Assembly: GCA_037446555.1 (NCBI GenBank)
Contig: JBBIIK010000002.1
Location: 211,031-275,030 of the forward strand
DNA from: JANWVO01 sp037446555
GTDB taxonomy: Bacteria; Acidobacteriota; Terriglobia; Bryobacterales; Bryobacteraceae
DNA: 64,000 nucleotides
Direction: 5' to 3'
A program made the translations under genes and the position numbers. The notes under the pieces were generated by a model that worked only from the letters and a program-made list of their open reading frames with translations, did no database searches and was not told the DNA's origin. Shown piece after piece: positions 15,666-24,909 of this stretch (the stretch's first letter is position 1; every line of letters begins with the position of its first letter).

Positions 15666-17391
15666 AGCGCCTCACCTCCTCGATCCCTGCGCCCAGCCTC
15701 GCAGCCGCATCCTCCACGGAAATCACCTTCACCGCCCGCAGCAGTTCCACCACTTCGTCCAGTAGCCCGGCCGGCTCGGCCGCACCGGACTCAAACCCGT
15801 CCGCCACACTGGCCAGCTCCTCGGGCAGGTTGTCCCGCAACCACTGCTCGACGAACTCCAGACCCAACGTCTCCCCGTCGTTGTGCAGATCCCCGGCGGC
15901 GGCATCGGCCAGCAGCGTCCGGCACGCCTCCAGCGCCGCCAACGTCTCGGCCGGAAGCCGCGCCAGCCGCGCTCCTTCCGCCTCCAGCTTCGCCAGCTCC
16001 TCCCGCGTCTTCGCCGCCGACGCGCTCACCGGCAGCGCCGCTGCACGCACCAGCCGCACAGTGCCCGCCGGCGCCGCCATGCGGATCTTCCGCAACCGCT
16101 GCGCCGCCCCATGCAACCTTGCGCGGTTGAACACCACGACCGCCACCCGCCTGCCCTCCCGCTCCAGCAGCAGATCGATCCCCTTCGGACGCGGCTCGAC
16201 CGCGCTCCACCCGGCCAGCGGCATCAGCCGCCGCAGACCGTCCAGCAAGAACTCGTTGCCCTCCGTTGCCGCCGCCTCTCGCGCCTGCTCGATTCTTTCC
16301 CTCAACTTGCTGTGCAGGAAGGCGCCGGGGCTCCTCCCCCGCCCGTTCTCCCCTCGCAACTGCTCGAACAATCTGCGCGCCTCTGCAATCAGTTGCCGCG
16401 GCGTCACCGGGCTGCCCTTCATCAGCAGATGGCGGACCGCATAATTCGTGAACGGCCAAAGCGGCTGCTCGCCCCGCCGCGGATTCATCCGCATCGCCGG
16501 TTCGGCGTCCAGCCGCGCCCTCAGCACCGATTCCGCCTGATGCTCCTCCAACGGCAGCAGTTCCAGCCGCACCTCTCCCATCCGGTCCATGTCGGCGCGC
16601 AACACGACTTCGTGCAACCGCGGCAAAAAGCTCGTCTGCACGCACGTCACCAGCACCAGATTGGGACTCTCGTCGCGCAGCGCCGCCGCTGCCGAACCGA
16701 GCGCCGCCAGCCCGCGCGCATCCTGCGGGTCCGCCTGCAAGGCTTCCACCTGATCCAGCGCCAGCACCACGGGCGCGGGCGCTGCCAGTGCGATCAGCTC
16801 CTTCAGCACGCGCCGCGCCTCATCCTCCGCCTCCTCTTCCTCCTCCGGGCTCGTGTCGGCGATCCCCAGCGCCCGCAGCGCCGCCTCCGGCAGCCGTTCT
16901 CCTCGCAGCCAGGCTTCGCATTCGTGCAGCAGCCTCCCCTCGCGCCACCGTTCCACAACGCGCGCCAGGCTGTAGTCGTGCGGCTCGCGCCCGCCCGCCT
17001 CCGCCAAAGCCAGCAGGCGGTCCATCTGTGTTTCGCCATCCGCCAGGCGCCGCAACAGGTTGCGCGCGAACTCCCGCCGCATATGCCGCCACATCGTCTG
17101 CGGGCCGCATTGCAGACGGAAACCGGCAAACAGCGCCCCCTCCTCCACGCACCACCGGCGCACACGGTTCAACAGGTGTGTCTTGCCGCTGCCCGGCTCG
17201 CCGAACACCAGCATCCCACAGCCGCCGCCAGACGTTCGCGCTGCCGTCGCCTCCCGGCACACGCGCGAAGAAGCCGCGGCGTGGATCTCCGGCACATCCA
17301 CCCAGTCCGGATCCCATGCGTCCCGCGTAATGCCGCTGCGGAAAGGGTTCGGGATCGCCCTCAGTTCAATGGCGAGCGGTGATGCTGACAT
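15589..17391 (-). CDS. AAA ATPase (Orc/STAND-like) with C-terminal accessory domains
   Basis: This 600-residue protein has an N-terminal P-loop ATPase: Walker A GEPGSGKT (64-71), a helical insertion with an acidic run (SPEEEEEAEDE near 183), Walker B VVLALDQVEAL (D213, E216) and sensor LVLVTCVQTSF. Residues ~375-450 (GWSAVEP, GIDLLLE, RRVAVVVFN) resemble a restriction-endonuclease-like fold without the usual ExK. The last ~60 residues (VISVEDAAARLGAGIEEVRR) look like a winged helix. The ATG at 17391 overlaps the winged-helix gene by 26 bases. The most likely role is an ATP-dependent loader or sensor that works with the downstream translocase-nuclease; no substrate is known. Confidence 0.7.
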   Translation of the reverse strand: MSASPLAIELRAIPNPFRSGITRDAWDPDWVDVPEIHAAASSRVCREATAARTSGGGCGMLVFGEPGSGKTHLLNRVRRWCVEEGALFAGFRLQCGPQTMWRHMRREFARNLLRRLADGETQMDRLLALAEAGGREPHDYSLARVVERWREGRLLHECEAWLRGERLPEAALRALGIADTSPEEEEEAEDEARRVLKELIALAAPAPVVLALDQVEALQADPQDARGLAALGSAAAALRDESPNLVLVTCVQTSFLPRLHEVVLRADMDRMGEVRLELLPLEEHQAESVLRARLDAEPAMRMNPRRGEQPLWPFTNYAVRHLLMKGSPVTPRQLIAEARRLFEQLRGENGRGRSPGAFLHSKLRERIEQAREAAATEGNEFLLDGLRRLMPLAGWSAVEPRPKGIDLLLEREGRRVAVVVFNRARLHGAAQRLRKIRMAAPAGTVRLVRAAALPVSASAAKTREELAKLEAEGARLARLPAETLAALEACRTLLADAAAGDLHNDGETLGLEFVEQWLRDNLPEELASVADGFESGAAEPAGLLDEVVELLRAVKVISVEDAAARLGAGIEEVRRCADQGEDAVAAVGTPARVLFERRGA

Positions 17392-18430
17392 AGTAATGAC
17401 CCGCGCCGTCGGTCACCAGACTGCGGCGCTCTTCCCCGGTCAAACGCATCGCGTGATCATGCGGCGCCATGTAGACCCTCCCGTGCCGCAGCAACTCGAG
17501 CGCCGCACGGTCGAACTCCTCCTTGGTCATTTCCGCCAGTGCTGCCCGCATTCGCAGCAGCGCTACAGGGTTCGGCGGCGGGCTCTCCCGCTCCAGCCGC
17601 CGCAGCTCTGCCAGTAGAAGTTCAGCCCCCGGTTCGCCGCCGCCGGCGAGAAACCGCGCCACGTCCCCGTCCCGGATGCCCAGCCTGCGCCACTCTTCTT
17701 TCAGGCGCTCGATCACCGGGCTGTAAAGTTCCAGCAGCGCGGCGCGCCGCTCCGCGCGAACGCACGCCTCCATGCGCTTGCCCCCGATCCTCGCCACGTG
17801 CGCCACGACGCGCCCTGAGGTGATCAGCTCGTCGCACGCCTTCTGCCATTCCGCCGCGGTGCGCCCCTTCAGGCGCGCTTTGGCTTCCCGAACCCATTGC
17901 GCCCGCAGCAACGCGCGTTGCCCTAACGTCTCCAGCAGTACGGCGCCCAGCGCCTCCTGCGGCCCCAGATGCCACCATGCCGGCGCCTTGCCCGGCCACG
18001 GCTTCAAGAGGCCGGCTTGCTGCAACTCAGCCATGCGCCCGCGCAAGGGCGCCGCGTCCAGATCCTTGGGCCACGCAGCAGCCAGCAGCTTCTTCTCCGG
18101 CACGGGCCCCGGCGCGCCGCGAACCATCTCCATTACGCGCTGGCCAGCCTCGTCCAGCCATATCTCCAGGCGCGCGCTGCTCCACAGCGCCGTGCCGCGC
18201 ACGCCCGCCAACCGGTGCGCCGCTCCGCGCGCCTCCAGTTCCTCGAGCGCCGCCGTAATCTCTGCCAGCTTGGGTGCCGGCTTGCCGGGCCAGTTCTTCC
18301 GGATGCCGGCCGCCGTCCACGGCCCGCGGCTCTCAACCAACACCGCTTGCACCGCCTGCGCGTGCATGGAAAGCACGGGCGCAGGCCCGGCGGCGGCGCC
18401 GTTCGAAAACAGGGGCAGCGTCTCGCTCAT
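17366..18430 (-). CDS. Multi-winged-helix protein of the FtsK-nuclease module
   Basis: A 354-residue, mainly helical protein that appears to be a string of about four winged-helix units, for example AAGIRKNWPGKPAPKLAEIT with ALEELEARGAAHRL, then KKLLAAAWPKDLDAAPLRGR with MAELQQAGLLKPW, then EWQKACDELITSGRVV, ending in FDRAALELLRHGRVYM and a short beta tail (DGAGHYYVSI). It has no catalytic motif, so DNA binding or scaffolding is inferred. ATG 18430 has GAGGAGG at 7 bases. It is the first gene of the six-gene minus-strand run and faces the GHMP kinase gene across an 84-base divergent gap. I do not recognise the family. Confidence 0.65.
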   Translation of the reverse strand: MSETLPLFSNGAAAGPAPVLSMHAQAVQAVLVESRGPWTAAGIRKNWPGKPAPKLAEITAALEELEARGAAHRLAGVRGTALWSSARLEIWLDEAGQRVMEMVRGAPGPVPEKKLLAAAWPKDLDAAPLRGRMAELQQAGLLKPWPGKAPAWWHLGPQEALGAVLLETLGQRALLRAQWVREAKARLKGRTAAEWQKACDELITSGRVVAHVARIGGKRMEACVRAERRAALLELYSPVIERLKEEWRRLGIRDGDVARFLAGGGEPGAELLLAELRRLERESPPPNPVALLRMRAALAEMTKEEFDRAALELLRHGRVYMAPHDHAMRLTGEERRSLVTDGAGHYYVSITARH

Positions 18431-18497
18431 CCCACGGCCTCCTCTACAGAATAATGCGCCTCGCGCCCGGCCACCGGATGGGGACAAAGCAAGCGGG

Positions 18498-18503
18498 TAT
18501 ACT
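18498..18503 (+). promoter_or_regulatory. Putative -10 element of the GHMP kinase gene
   Basis: TATACT lies 11 bases before the kinase ATG, which would give a leader of only a few bases. It sits in the 84-base divergent gap shared with the winged-helix gene. No clear -35 is seen. Confidence 0.45.
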
Positions 18504-18514
18504 TCCAGTTAGCC

Positions 18515-19510
18515 ATGATTCGCACCCGCGCCTACGCCCGCGCCGGCCTGATAGGCAACCCCAGCGACGGCTACTTTGGCAAGACCATTTCTCTGATAGT
18601 GAGGAATTTCCGGTCAGAGGTCACTCTGTACGAGTCGCCGCGCCTGCGCATCGTGGGCGGCCACCGCGACCGCCTGGAATTCGAGGGCGTCGGCGATTTT
18701 CTCGAGGACGTCCGCCAGAACGGCTATTACGGCGGCGTCCGTCTCATCAAGGCGGCCATCAAGAAATTCAGCGACTGGTGCCGCCGCGCGGGCGTGCCCA
18801 TGGACCGCAATTTCACGATTGAATACGACACCGACATCCCCGTCCGCGTCGGCCTGGCCGGCTCCAGCGCCATCGTCACAGCCACCATCCGCGCGCTGAT
18901 GCAGTTTTACGCCGTCGACATTCCCAAGCCCGTGCTCCCGAACCTCATCCTTTCGGTGGAACTTGAGGAGCTCAGCATCGGCGCCGGGCTCCAGGACCGC
19001 GTCATCCAGGTCTACGAGGGCGTCGTCTTCATGGATTTCGACAAGACCCGCATGGAACGCGACGGGCACGGCCTCTATGAACCCCTCGATCCGGCCAACC
19101 TGCCTCCGCTGTTCGTCGCCTATCACGACAACCTCGCCGAAGGCACCGAACTCACCCATAACGATCTCCGCAGCCGCTACCAGCGCGGCGAACCCGCCGT
19201 CATGGACGCCATCCGCCAGTGGGCCGCCTGGGCGCAGGAGGCGCGTGACCTCATCGCCGCCGGCCGCGGCGCCGAAATCGGGCCTCTTCTCAACCACGCT
19301 TTCGACCTGCGCGCCCAGCTCATCCGTATCAGCCCAGGCAACATGGAACTCGTCCAGCACGGCCGCGACCTCGGCGCCTGCACGCAGTTCTGCGGCTCCG
19401 GCGGCGCCATCATCGGCGTCTACGACGGCGACCCGGAGCGGCTGGAACGCCTCCGCGCCTCCTATGCGCAGATGGGAGCCCATCTCCTCGTCCCCCGCAT
19501 CCTGCCCTGA
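18515..19510 (+). CDS. GHMP kinase, glucuronokinase-like
   Basis: A 331-residue GHMP-family sugar kinase. It starts RAYARAGLIGNPSDGYFGKT and has GYYGGVRLIKAA, VRVGLAGSSAIVTA (ATP-binding motif), AGLQDRVIQVYEGVVFMDF and TQFCGSGGAIIGV. From memory these segments follow plant glucuronokinase closely, more so than galactokinase or heptose kinase. That enzyme makes glucuronic acid 1-phosphate, which a UTP-dependent pyrophosphorylase turns into UDP-glucuronate; a uridylyltransferase gene follows 18 bases downstream and fits that route. No ribosome site is visible and a -10-like box lies just upstream. Other acidic or deoxy sugars remain possible substrates. Confidence 0.75.
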   Translation: MIRTRAYARAGLIGNPSDGYFGKTISLIVRNFRSEVTLYESPRLRIVGGHRDRLEFEGVGDFLEDVRQNGYYGGVRLIKAAIKKFSDWCRRAGVPMDRNFTIEYDTDIPVRVGLAGSSAIVTATIRALMQFYAVDIPKPVLPNLILSVELEELSIGAGLQDRVIQVYEGVVFMDFDKTRMERDGHGLYEPLDPANLPPLFVAYHDNLAEGTELTHNDLRSRYQRGEPAVMDAIRQWAAWAQEARDLIAAGRGAEIGPLLNHAFDLRAQLIRISPGNMELVQHGRDLGACTQFCGSGGAIIGVYDGDPERLERLRASYAQMGAHLLVPRILP

Positions 19511-19528
19511 CGCCTGAAGGTGATCCCC

Positions 19529-20428
19529 ATGCAAGTCCGCAAAGCCGTCATCCCCGCCGCCGGCATGGGCACGCGCTTCCTGCCTGCCACCAAGAGCATG
19601 CCGAAGGAGATGCTGCCCATCGTCGACAAGCCCGTTCTCCAGTTTGTGCTCGAAGAAGCCGCCGAAAGCGGCATCGAGGATGTGCTCATCATCACCGGCC
19701 GCGGCAAGCAGGCCATCGAAAACCACTTCGATTACAATCCCGACCTCGAATACTTCCTCCGCAACTCCGGCAAGTCCGAGCTCGCCGACCGCGTCCGTGA
19801 CATCGGCGAGACCGTGCGCATCCACTACATCCGCCAAAAGGAGCAGCTCGGCCTCGGCGACGCTATCCGCCTCGCCCGCCACCACGTCGGCCACGAGCCC
19901 TTCGCCGTTCTGCTCGGCGATACCATTATCGATCCGCCCGAGGGCCAGAAGCCTGGCCTGCGCCAGTTGATCGACGCCTTCGAGCAGGTCCGCTCGAGCA
20001 TCGTCGCCGTCCACTGCGTCCCGGCCGAGCGCGTCTCTCTTTACGGCATTGTCGACGGCGAGCCCGAACCCTTCGATCCCAACCTGCTCCGTCTGCGCCG
20101 CCTCGTCGAGAAGCCCGGGCCCGGCGAAGCCCCTTCCAACCTCGCCATCGCCGGACGCTACGTCTTCACCCCGGAGATCTTTGAGACCCTCGAGTGCACA
20201 CCGCGCGGCGTCGGCGGCGAGATCCAGTTGACCGACGCCATGAACCAGCTCGCCGGAGAGCAGCCGGTCTTCGCTTTGGCCTGGCAGGCCCGCCGCTTCG
20301 ACATCGGCAACCGCCTCGAATACGCCAAGTGCTTCGTGGAGTTTGCCTTGCGCCGGCCCGATACCGGCAGCGAACTCCGCGCCCACCTGTTGCGCCTCCT
20401 CTCGAACGCCTCCGGTCCGCTGCTATAA
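19529..20428 (+). CDS. galU: UTP--glucose-1-phosphate uridylyltransferase
   Basis: The 299-residue protein has the GalU start KAVIPAAGMGTRFLPATKSM, the KEMLPIVDKP lysine segment, QLGLGDAIRLA, and VGGEIQLTDAM near the C-terminus. It makes UDP-glucose from UTP and glucose 1-phosphate. ATG 19529 with AAGGTGA just upstream is preferred over the in-frame GTG at 19520. Pairing with a glucuronokinase-like gene suggests that this copy may accept uronic acid 1-phosphates, which is inference. The ffh promoter candidate lies in its last codons. Confidence 0.93.
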   Translation: MQVRKAVIPAAGMGTRFLPATKSMPKEMLPIVDKPVLQFVLEEAAESGIEDVLIITGRGKQAIENHFDYNPDLEYFLRNSGKSELADRVRDIGETVRIHYIRQKEQLGLGDAIRLARHHVGHEPFAVLLGDTIIDPPEGQKPGLRQLIDAFEQVRSSIVAVHCVPAERVSLYGIVDGEPEPFDPNLLRLRRLVEKPGPGEAPSNLAIAGRYVFTPEIFETLECTPRGVGGEIQLTDAMNQLAGEQPVFALAWQARRFDIGNRLEYAKCFVEFALRRPDTGSELRAHLLRLLSNASGPLL

Positions 20429-20429
20429 T
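20424..20429 (+). promoter_or_regulatory. Consensus -10 element upstream of ffh
   Basis: A perfect TATAAT overlaps the galU stop codon. Transcription would start near 20436 and give a leader of about 140 bases before ffh. No -35 of quality is present at 16-18 bases. Confidence 0.5.
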
Positions 20430-20437
20430 GGGAAAGC

Positions 20438-20500
20438 CCGCTGAAAAAGCGGACGTGTGTCGGTTCCTGCGTTTGCACGCGCGACCACCTAGTTCGCGCG
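20438..20500 (+). other. Hairpins in the ffh leader
   Basis: Two helices occur in the ~140-base ffh leader: CCGCT/AGCGG around an A-rich loop (20438-20452) and CGCGCGA/TCGCGCG around CCACCTAGT (20478-20500). I found no SRP RNA core (GGAAGCAGCC-like) or other known RNA here. A regulatory role is only possible. Confidence 0.3.
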
Positions 20501-20575
20501 GCCTTGTACCCCTGACCGGTTTGGCATCCTCGGGGCGTTGCAAAGCGCAGGCGCGTGTGTGCGGCGGTAATACCG

Positions 20576-21928
<1,353 letters not shown>

Positions 21929-21968
21929 GGGCGGGCGGCGCAAGGATTCTTCAGGAGAAGCAAACACC

Positions 21969-22229
21969 ATGTTGATGATCCGTCTGGCGCGCTTCGGCGC
22001 CAAGAAAAAACCCACCTACCGCGTGGTGGTCATCGAGAAGCAGCGCGCGCGGGACTCCAGGGCCATCGAGGTCGTCGGCCACTACAACCCGGTCGCCGAT
22101 CCGGCTGTGGTCGAACTCAAACATGACCGCATCGAGCACTGGGTCCGCAACGGCGCGCAGCTTTCCGATACCGTCGCCCGGCTGCTCAAGCAGAATCCCG
22201 CTCCGGCTGCGGAACAGCCCGTCGCCTGA
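21969..22229 (+). CDS. rpsP: 30S ribosomal protein S16
   Basis: The 86-residue product reads LMIRLARFGAKKKPTYRVVV, then RAIEVVGHYNP and RIEHWVRNGAQLSDTVARLL, all standard S16 sequence. AGGAGAA lies about 10 bases before ATG 21969; an ATG two codons later is also possible. It follows ffh by 40 bases. Confidence 0.97.
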   Translation: MLMIRLARFGAKKKPTYRVVVIEKQRARDSRAIEVVGHYNPVADPAVVELKHDRIEHWVRNGAQLSDTVARLLKQNPAPAAEQPVA

Positions 22230-22306
22230 GCCTCCCCCTCCCCGCGCGGATGGCTGTTCGTCCACAGCCGTTCGTGCTAGGATCGAGGCAGAAAGAGGTC
22301 CTCGCG

Positions 22307-22546
22307 ATGGCTGGCATCAAAGAGTTGGTCGAGGAAATTGCGAAAGCTCTGGTCGATATCCCGGAAGAGGTGCACGTTCGCGAGGTGCAGGGAGAGCAGG
22401 TGACCGTGCTCGAATTGCGCGTGGCCCCCAGCGATCTCGGCAAAGTGATCGGCAAGCAGGGCCGCACCGCGCGTTCGATCCGCACCTTGCTGGGCGCCGC
22501 CGGAATGAAATTGAACCGGCGTTTTACGCTGGAAATTCTGGAATAA
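22307..22546 (+). CDS. khpA: KH-domain RNA-binding protein KhpA (YlqC family)
   Basis: A 79-residue single KH-domain protein: IKELVEEIAKALVDIPEEV at the start and the GKVIGKQGRTARSIRTLL GxxG loop in the middle. Homologues sit between rpsP and rimM in many bacteria and bind RNA, often as a KhpA-KhpB pair. ATG 22307 is chosen by homology, with GAGG 8 bases upstream. The stop is followed immediately by the rimM ATG (TAAATG). Confidence 0.95.
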   Translation: MAGIKELVEEIAKALVDIPEEVHVREVQGEQVTVLELRVAPSDLGKVIGKQGRTARSIRTLLGAAGMKLNRRFTLEILE

Positions 22547-23245
22547 ATGCCGGACGAGCTCGCCCGCGGGGCCGGCTGGATTTCGGTCGCCCGGCTGGGA
22601 AAATGCCGGGGGCTCAAGGGCGAGGTTTTCGGCGATGTCTGGAATCCGCCCGAAAGCTACCGCTGGCTGAAACGGGCCTGGATCCGGAATCCCGAAGGAG
22701 AATTTCTTTTTCAGGGAAGCCCTCTGGAGGTGCTCGAGGCGCGCCCTTGGCGCGGCCGCCTCGTCCTCCGCTTTTCGGGCGTCGATACTCCCGAGGCGGC
22801 CAGGGTGCTGGCAGGCTGTGAGGCGGTGGTTCCCCGCGCGGAGCTGCCGGCGCTGCCCGATGGCGAGTTCTATCTGTCGGACCTGCTCGGCTGCGCGGTC
22901 ATGGACCGCCGCACCGGCGCCCTCGCAGGCACGGTCTCGGGCTGGCAGGACTTCGGCGGCGCTGTTGTGCTGGAAGTGACGCCCGCCGGCGCCGCCGGCG
23001 GCGATCCGGTCTGGATTCCCTTCACGCGGGCCATCTGCGTGGAAATCCGGCCCGAACAGGGCCGGCTGGTGATCGATCCGCCGGAAGGTTTGCTGGAATT
23101 GAACCGTTCTGAACAGGCTGCAAACGAGCCCTACGATGATCTTTCACGTGCTGACGATATTCCCGGAATTCTTCCGCGGCCCGTTCGAGCACGGCGTCGT
23201 CGCCCGCGCCCTCACCGCGGGCCGGCTCAACATCCGCATCCATAA
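22547..23245 (+). CDS. rimM: Ribosome maturation factor RimM with an unusual C-terminal tail
   Basis: RimM helps 30S assembly around S19. The N-terminal domain (ISVARLGKCRGLKGEVFGDV) and the PRC-barrel (FYLSDLLGCAVMDRRTGALA; VWIPFTRAICVEI; GRLVIDPPEGLLELN) are normal and end near residue 187. The frame then continues about 45 codons, the last ~36 of them inside trmD, adding an Arg/Pro-rich tail (RARRRRPRPHRG) and overlapping trmD by 110 bases. The core call is firm. The tail could be a natural read-on or the result of a lost stop. Confidence 0.92.
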   Translation: MPDELARGAGWISVARLGKCRGLKGEVFGDVWNPPESYRWLKRAWIRNPEGEFLFQGSPLEVLEARPWRGRLVLRFSGVDTPEAARVLAGCEAVVPRAELPALPDGEFYLSDLLGCAVMDRRTGALAGTVSGWQDFGGAVVLEVTPAGAAGGDPVWIPFTRAICVEIRPEQGRLVIDPPEGLLELNRSEQAANEPYDDLSRADDIPGILPRPVRARRRRPRPHRGPAQHPHP

Positions 23246-23915
23246 TCTGCGCGACTGGGCCCACGACTTCCACCGCACCGTCGACGACCGTCCCTTCGGC
23301 GGCGGCGCCGGAATGGTGCTGAAGCCAGAGCCTCTGTTCGACGCCGTGGAATCCATCCTCCCGGCGCGCGACCCCGCCCGCCACCGCGTCGTCCTGCTCT
23401 CGGCGCAGGGCCGCTTGTTCACCCAGCCCGGCGCGCAGCGGCTTGCCGCCTTCGACGAGGTCGTCCTGATCTGCGGCCGCTATGAGGGCGTCGACGAGCG
23501 TGTCAGCCTCTATCTGGCCGATGAAGAGATCTCGATCGGCAACTACGTCCTGAGCGGCGGCGAACTCGCTGCCGCTGTCGTCGTTGATGCCACGGCGCGC
23601 CTCCTGCCCGGCGTGCTGGGCAACGAGGAATCCTCCGAATGGGAGTCCTTCTCCTCCCCGGACCCGGACCGCCCGTTGGGCATCCTCGACTGCCCCCACT
23701 ACACGCGTCCCGCCGAGTTCCGCGGCTGGCGCGTCCCCGATGTCCTGCTCGGCGGCAATCACGCCGAGATCCGCAAATGGCGGCGCCAGGCCGCCGAAGA
23801 GAAAACCCGGCGAATGCGCCCGGACCTGCTCGCCCCCCAGGCCTCTCCGGCCCCGGCCGGCGGGTCCGGCAGCCAGACGCCCCAATGTGACACCATAGAA
23901 AGAAGCGAACACTGA
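23136..23915 (+). CDS. trmD: tRNA (guanine-N1)-methyltransferase TrmD
   Basis: TrmD methylates G37 of tRNAs with SAM. The start IFHVLTIFPEFFRGPFEHG, DRPFGGGAGMVLKPEP, the trefoil-knot segment LICGRYEGVDERV, EEISIGNYVLSGGELAA and the closing LGGNHAEIRKWRR are all present. The normal start supports the true reading frame here despite the overlap with rimM. A short Pro/Ala-rich extension ends the 259-residue protein. rplS follows after 12 bases. Confidence 0.97.
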   Translation: MIFHVLTIFPEFFRGPFEHGVVARALTAGRLNIRIHNLRDWAHDFHRTVDDRPFGGGAGMVLKPEPLFDAVESILPARDPARHRVVLLSAQGRLFTQPGAQRLAAFDEVVLICGRYEGVDERVSLYLADEEISIGNYVLSGGELAAAVVVDATARLLPGVLGNEESSEWESFSSPDPDRPLGILDCPHYTRPAEFRGWRVPDVLLGGNHAEIRKWRRQAAEEKTRRMRPDLLAPQASPAPAGGSGSQTPQCDTIERSEH

Positions 23916-23927
23916 GGAATCCGTCCC

Positions 23928-24278
23928 ATGATCAGCCCGTACCTGAGCAAAGTCATCAACAAGCGCAAGCGGACCGATCTGCCCGAGATCCGCATCGGCG
24001 ACACCGTGCGCGTCCACGTCAAGATCAAGGAGGGCGACAAGGAACGCCTCCAGGCCTTTGAAGGCACCGTGATCGCACGCAAGAACAGCGGACTCGGCGA
24101 GACCATCACCGTCCGCAAGATCAGCTTCGGCCAGGGCGTCGAGCGCATCTTCCCGATCCATGCGCCCGTCATCGACCACATCGACGTCGTGCGCAGCGGA
24201 CGCGTCCGCCGCGCCAAGCTTTACTACCTCCGCAACCTCCGCGGCAAGGCCGCACGCCTGCGCGAGCGCGAACAGTAA
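23928..24278 (+). CDS. rplS: 50S ribosomal protein L19
   Basis: A 116-residue L19 with IRIGDTVRVHVKIKEGDKER, FEGTVIARKNSGLGETITVR, GVERIFPIHAPVIDHIDVVR and KLYYLRNLRGKAARLRER. The position after trmD is conserved across bacteria. Confidence 0.98.
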   Translation: MISPYLSKVINKRKRTDLPEIRIGDTVRVHVKIKEGDKERLQAFEGTVIARKNSGLGETITVRKISFGQGVERIFPIHAPVIDHIDVVRSGRVRRAKLYYLRNLRGKAARLREREQ

Positions 24279-24306
24279 GCCGGGAAGCGCCGCCGTGCGC
24301 GCGACC

Positions 24307-24909
24307 ATGCTGCTGGAAGACCGGTTGCGCCGGCAAGGTTTCACACGCGTCGCCGGGGCCGACGAGGCTGGCCGTGGCTGCCTCTTCGGCCCCGTCTTCG
24401 CCGCTGCCGTCATCCTCGATCCCTCGCGCCCCGTGCCCGGTCTCGCCGACAGCAAGACTCTCACGCCCGAACGCCGCCAGTCCCTTTCCATCCTGATCCG
24501 CGAGCGCGCCCTCGCCTTCGCCGTCGCTTCCGCCTCTGCCGCGGAAATCGACCGCCTCAACATCCGCGAGGCCTCCCGCCTCGCCATCCGCCGCGCCGTC
24601 GAGAGCCTCCGCCCGCCGTGCGATTATCTTCTTGTGGACGCCCTCCCCATCGATTGCCCCGTCCCCCAGCAGGCCCTCGTCAAGGGCGACGCCCGCGTTG
24701 CCTGCATCGCCGCCGCCTCCATCCTGGCCAAGACCGGGCGCGACGCCCTCATGCTGGAACTCGACGCCCGCTACCCCGGCTACGGCATCGCCCGCCACAA
24801 GGGATACGGCACTCCGGAGCACCTCGCCGCCCTGCGCGCCTTCGGCCCCACGCCGCTCCATCGCCGCAGCTTCTCGCCCGTTCTGGAGGCATTGCAGGGC
24901 GCTCTATGA
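24307..24909 (+). CDS. rnhB: Ribonuclease HII
   Basis: RnhB removes RNA from RNA/DNA hybrids and single ribonucleotides from DNA. GADEAGRGCLFGPVFAAAVIL supplies the Asp-Glu metal pair, YLLVDALPI the next Asp, and IAAASILAKTGRD the later conserved segment. ATG 24307 gives the usual MLLEDRLRRQG start; GTG 24295 with GGGAAG upstream is an alternative. Its stop overlaps the next ATG (ATGA). Confidence 0.94.
   Translation: MLLEDRLRRQGFTRVAGADEAGRGCLFGPVFAAAVILDPSRPVPGLADSKTLTPERRQSLSILIRERALAFAVASASAAEIDRLNIREASRLAIRRAVESLRPPCDYLLVDALPIDCPVPQQALVKGDARVACIAAASILAKTGRDALMLELDARYPGYGIARHKGYGTPEHLAALRAFGPTPLHRRSFSPVLEALQGAL

Noticed and set aside
13701..18430. Calling the three-gene module a Dpt/Dnd or BREX system
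   Set aside because: The outline (ATPase plus FtsK/HerA-like motor) is similar, but no modification genes, PglZ or other diagnostic partners are in the window and the protein sizes differ.
18614..20386. A 590-codon minus-strand frame across the GHMP kinase and galU
   Set aside because: It is antisense to two well-supported genes and has a repetitive Ala/Asp/Gly/Val composition without motifs.
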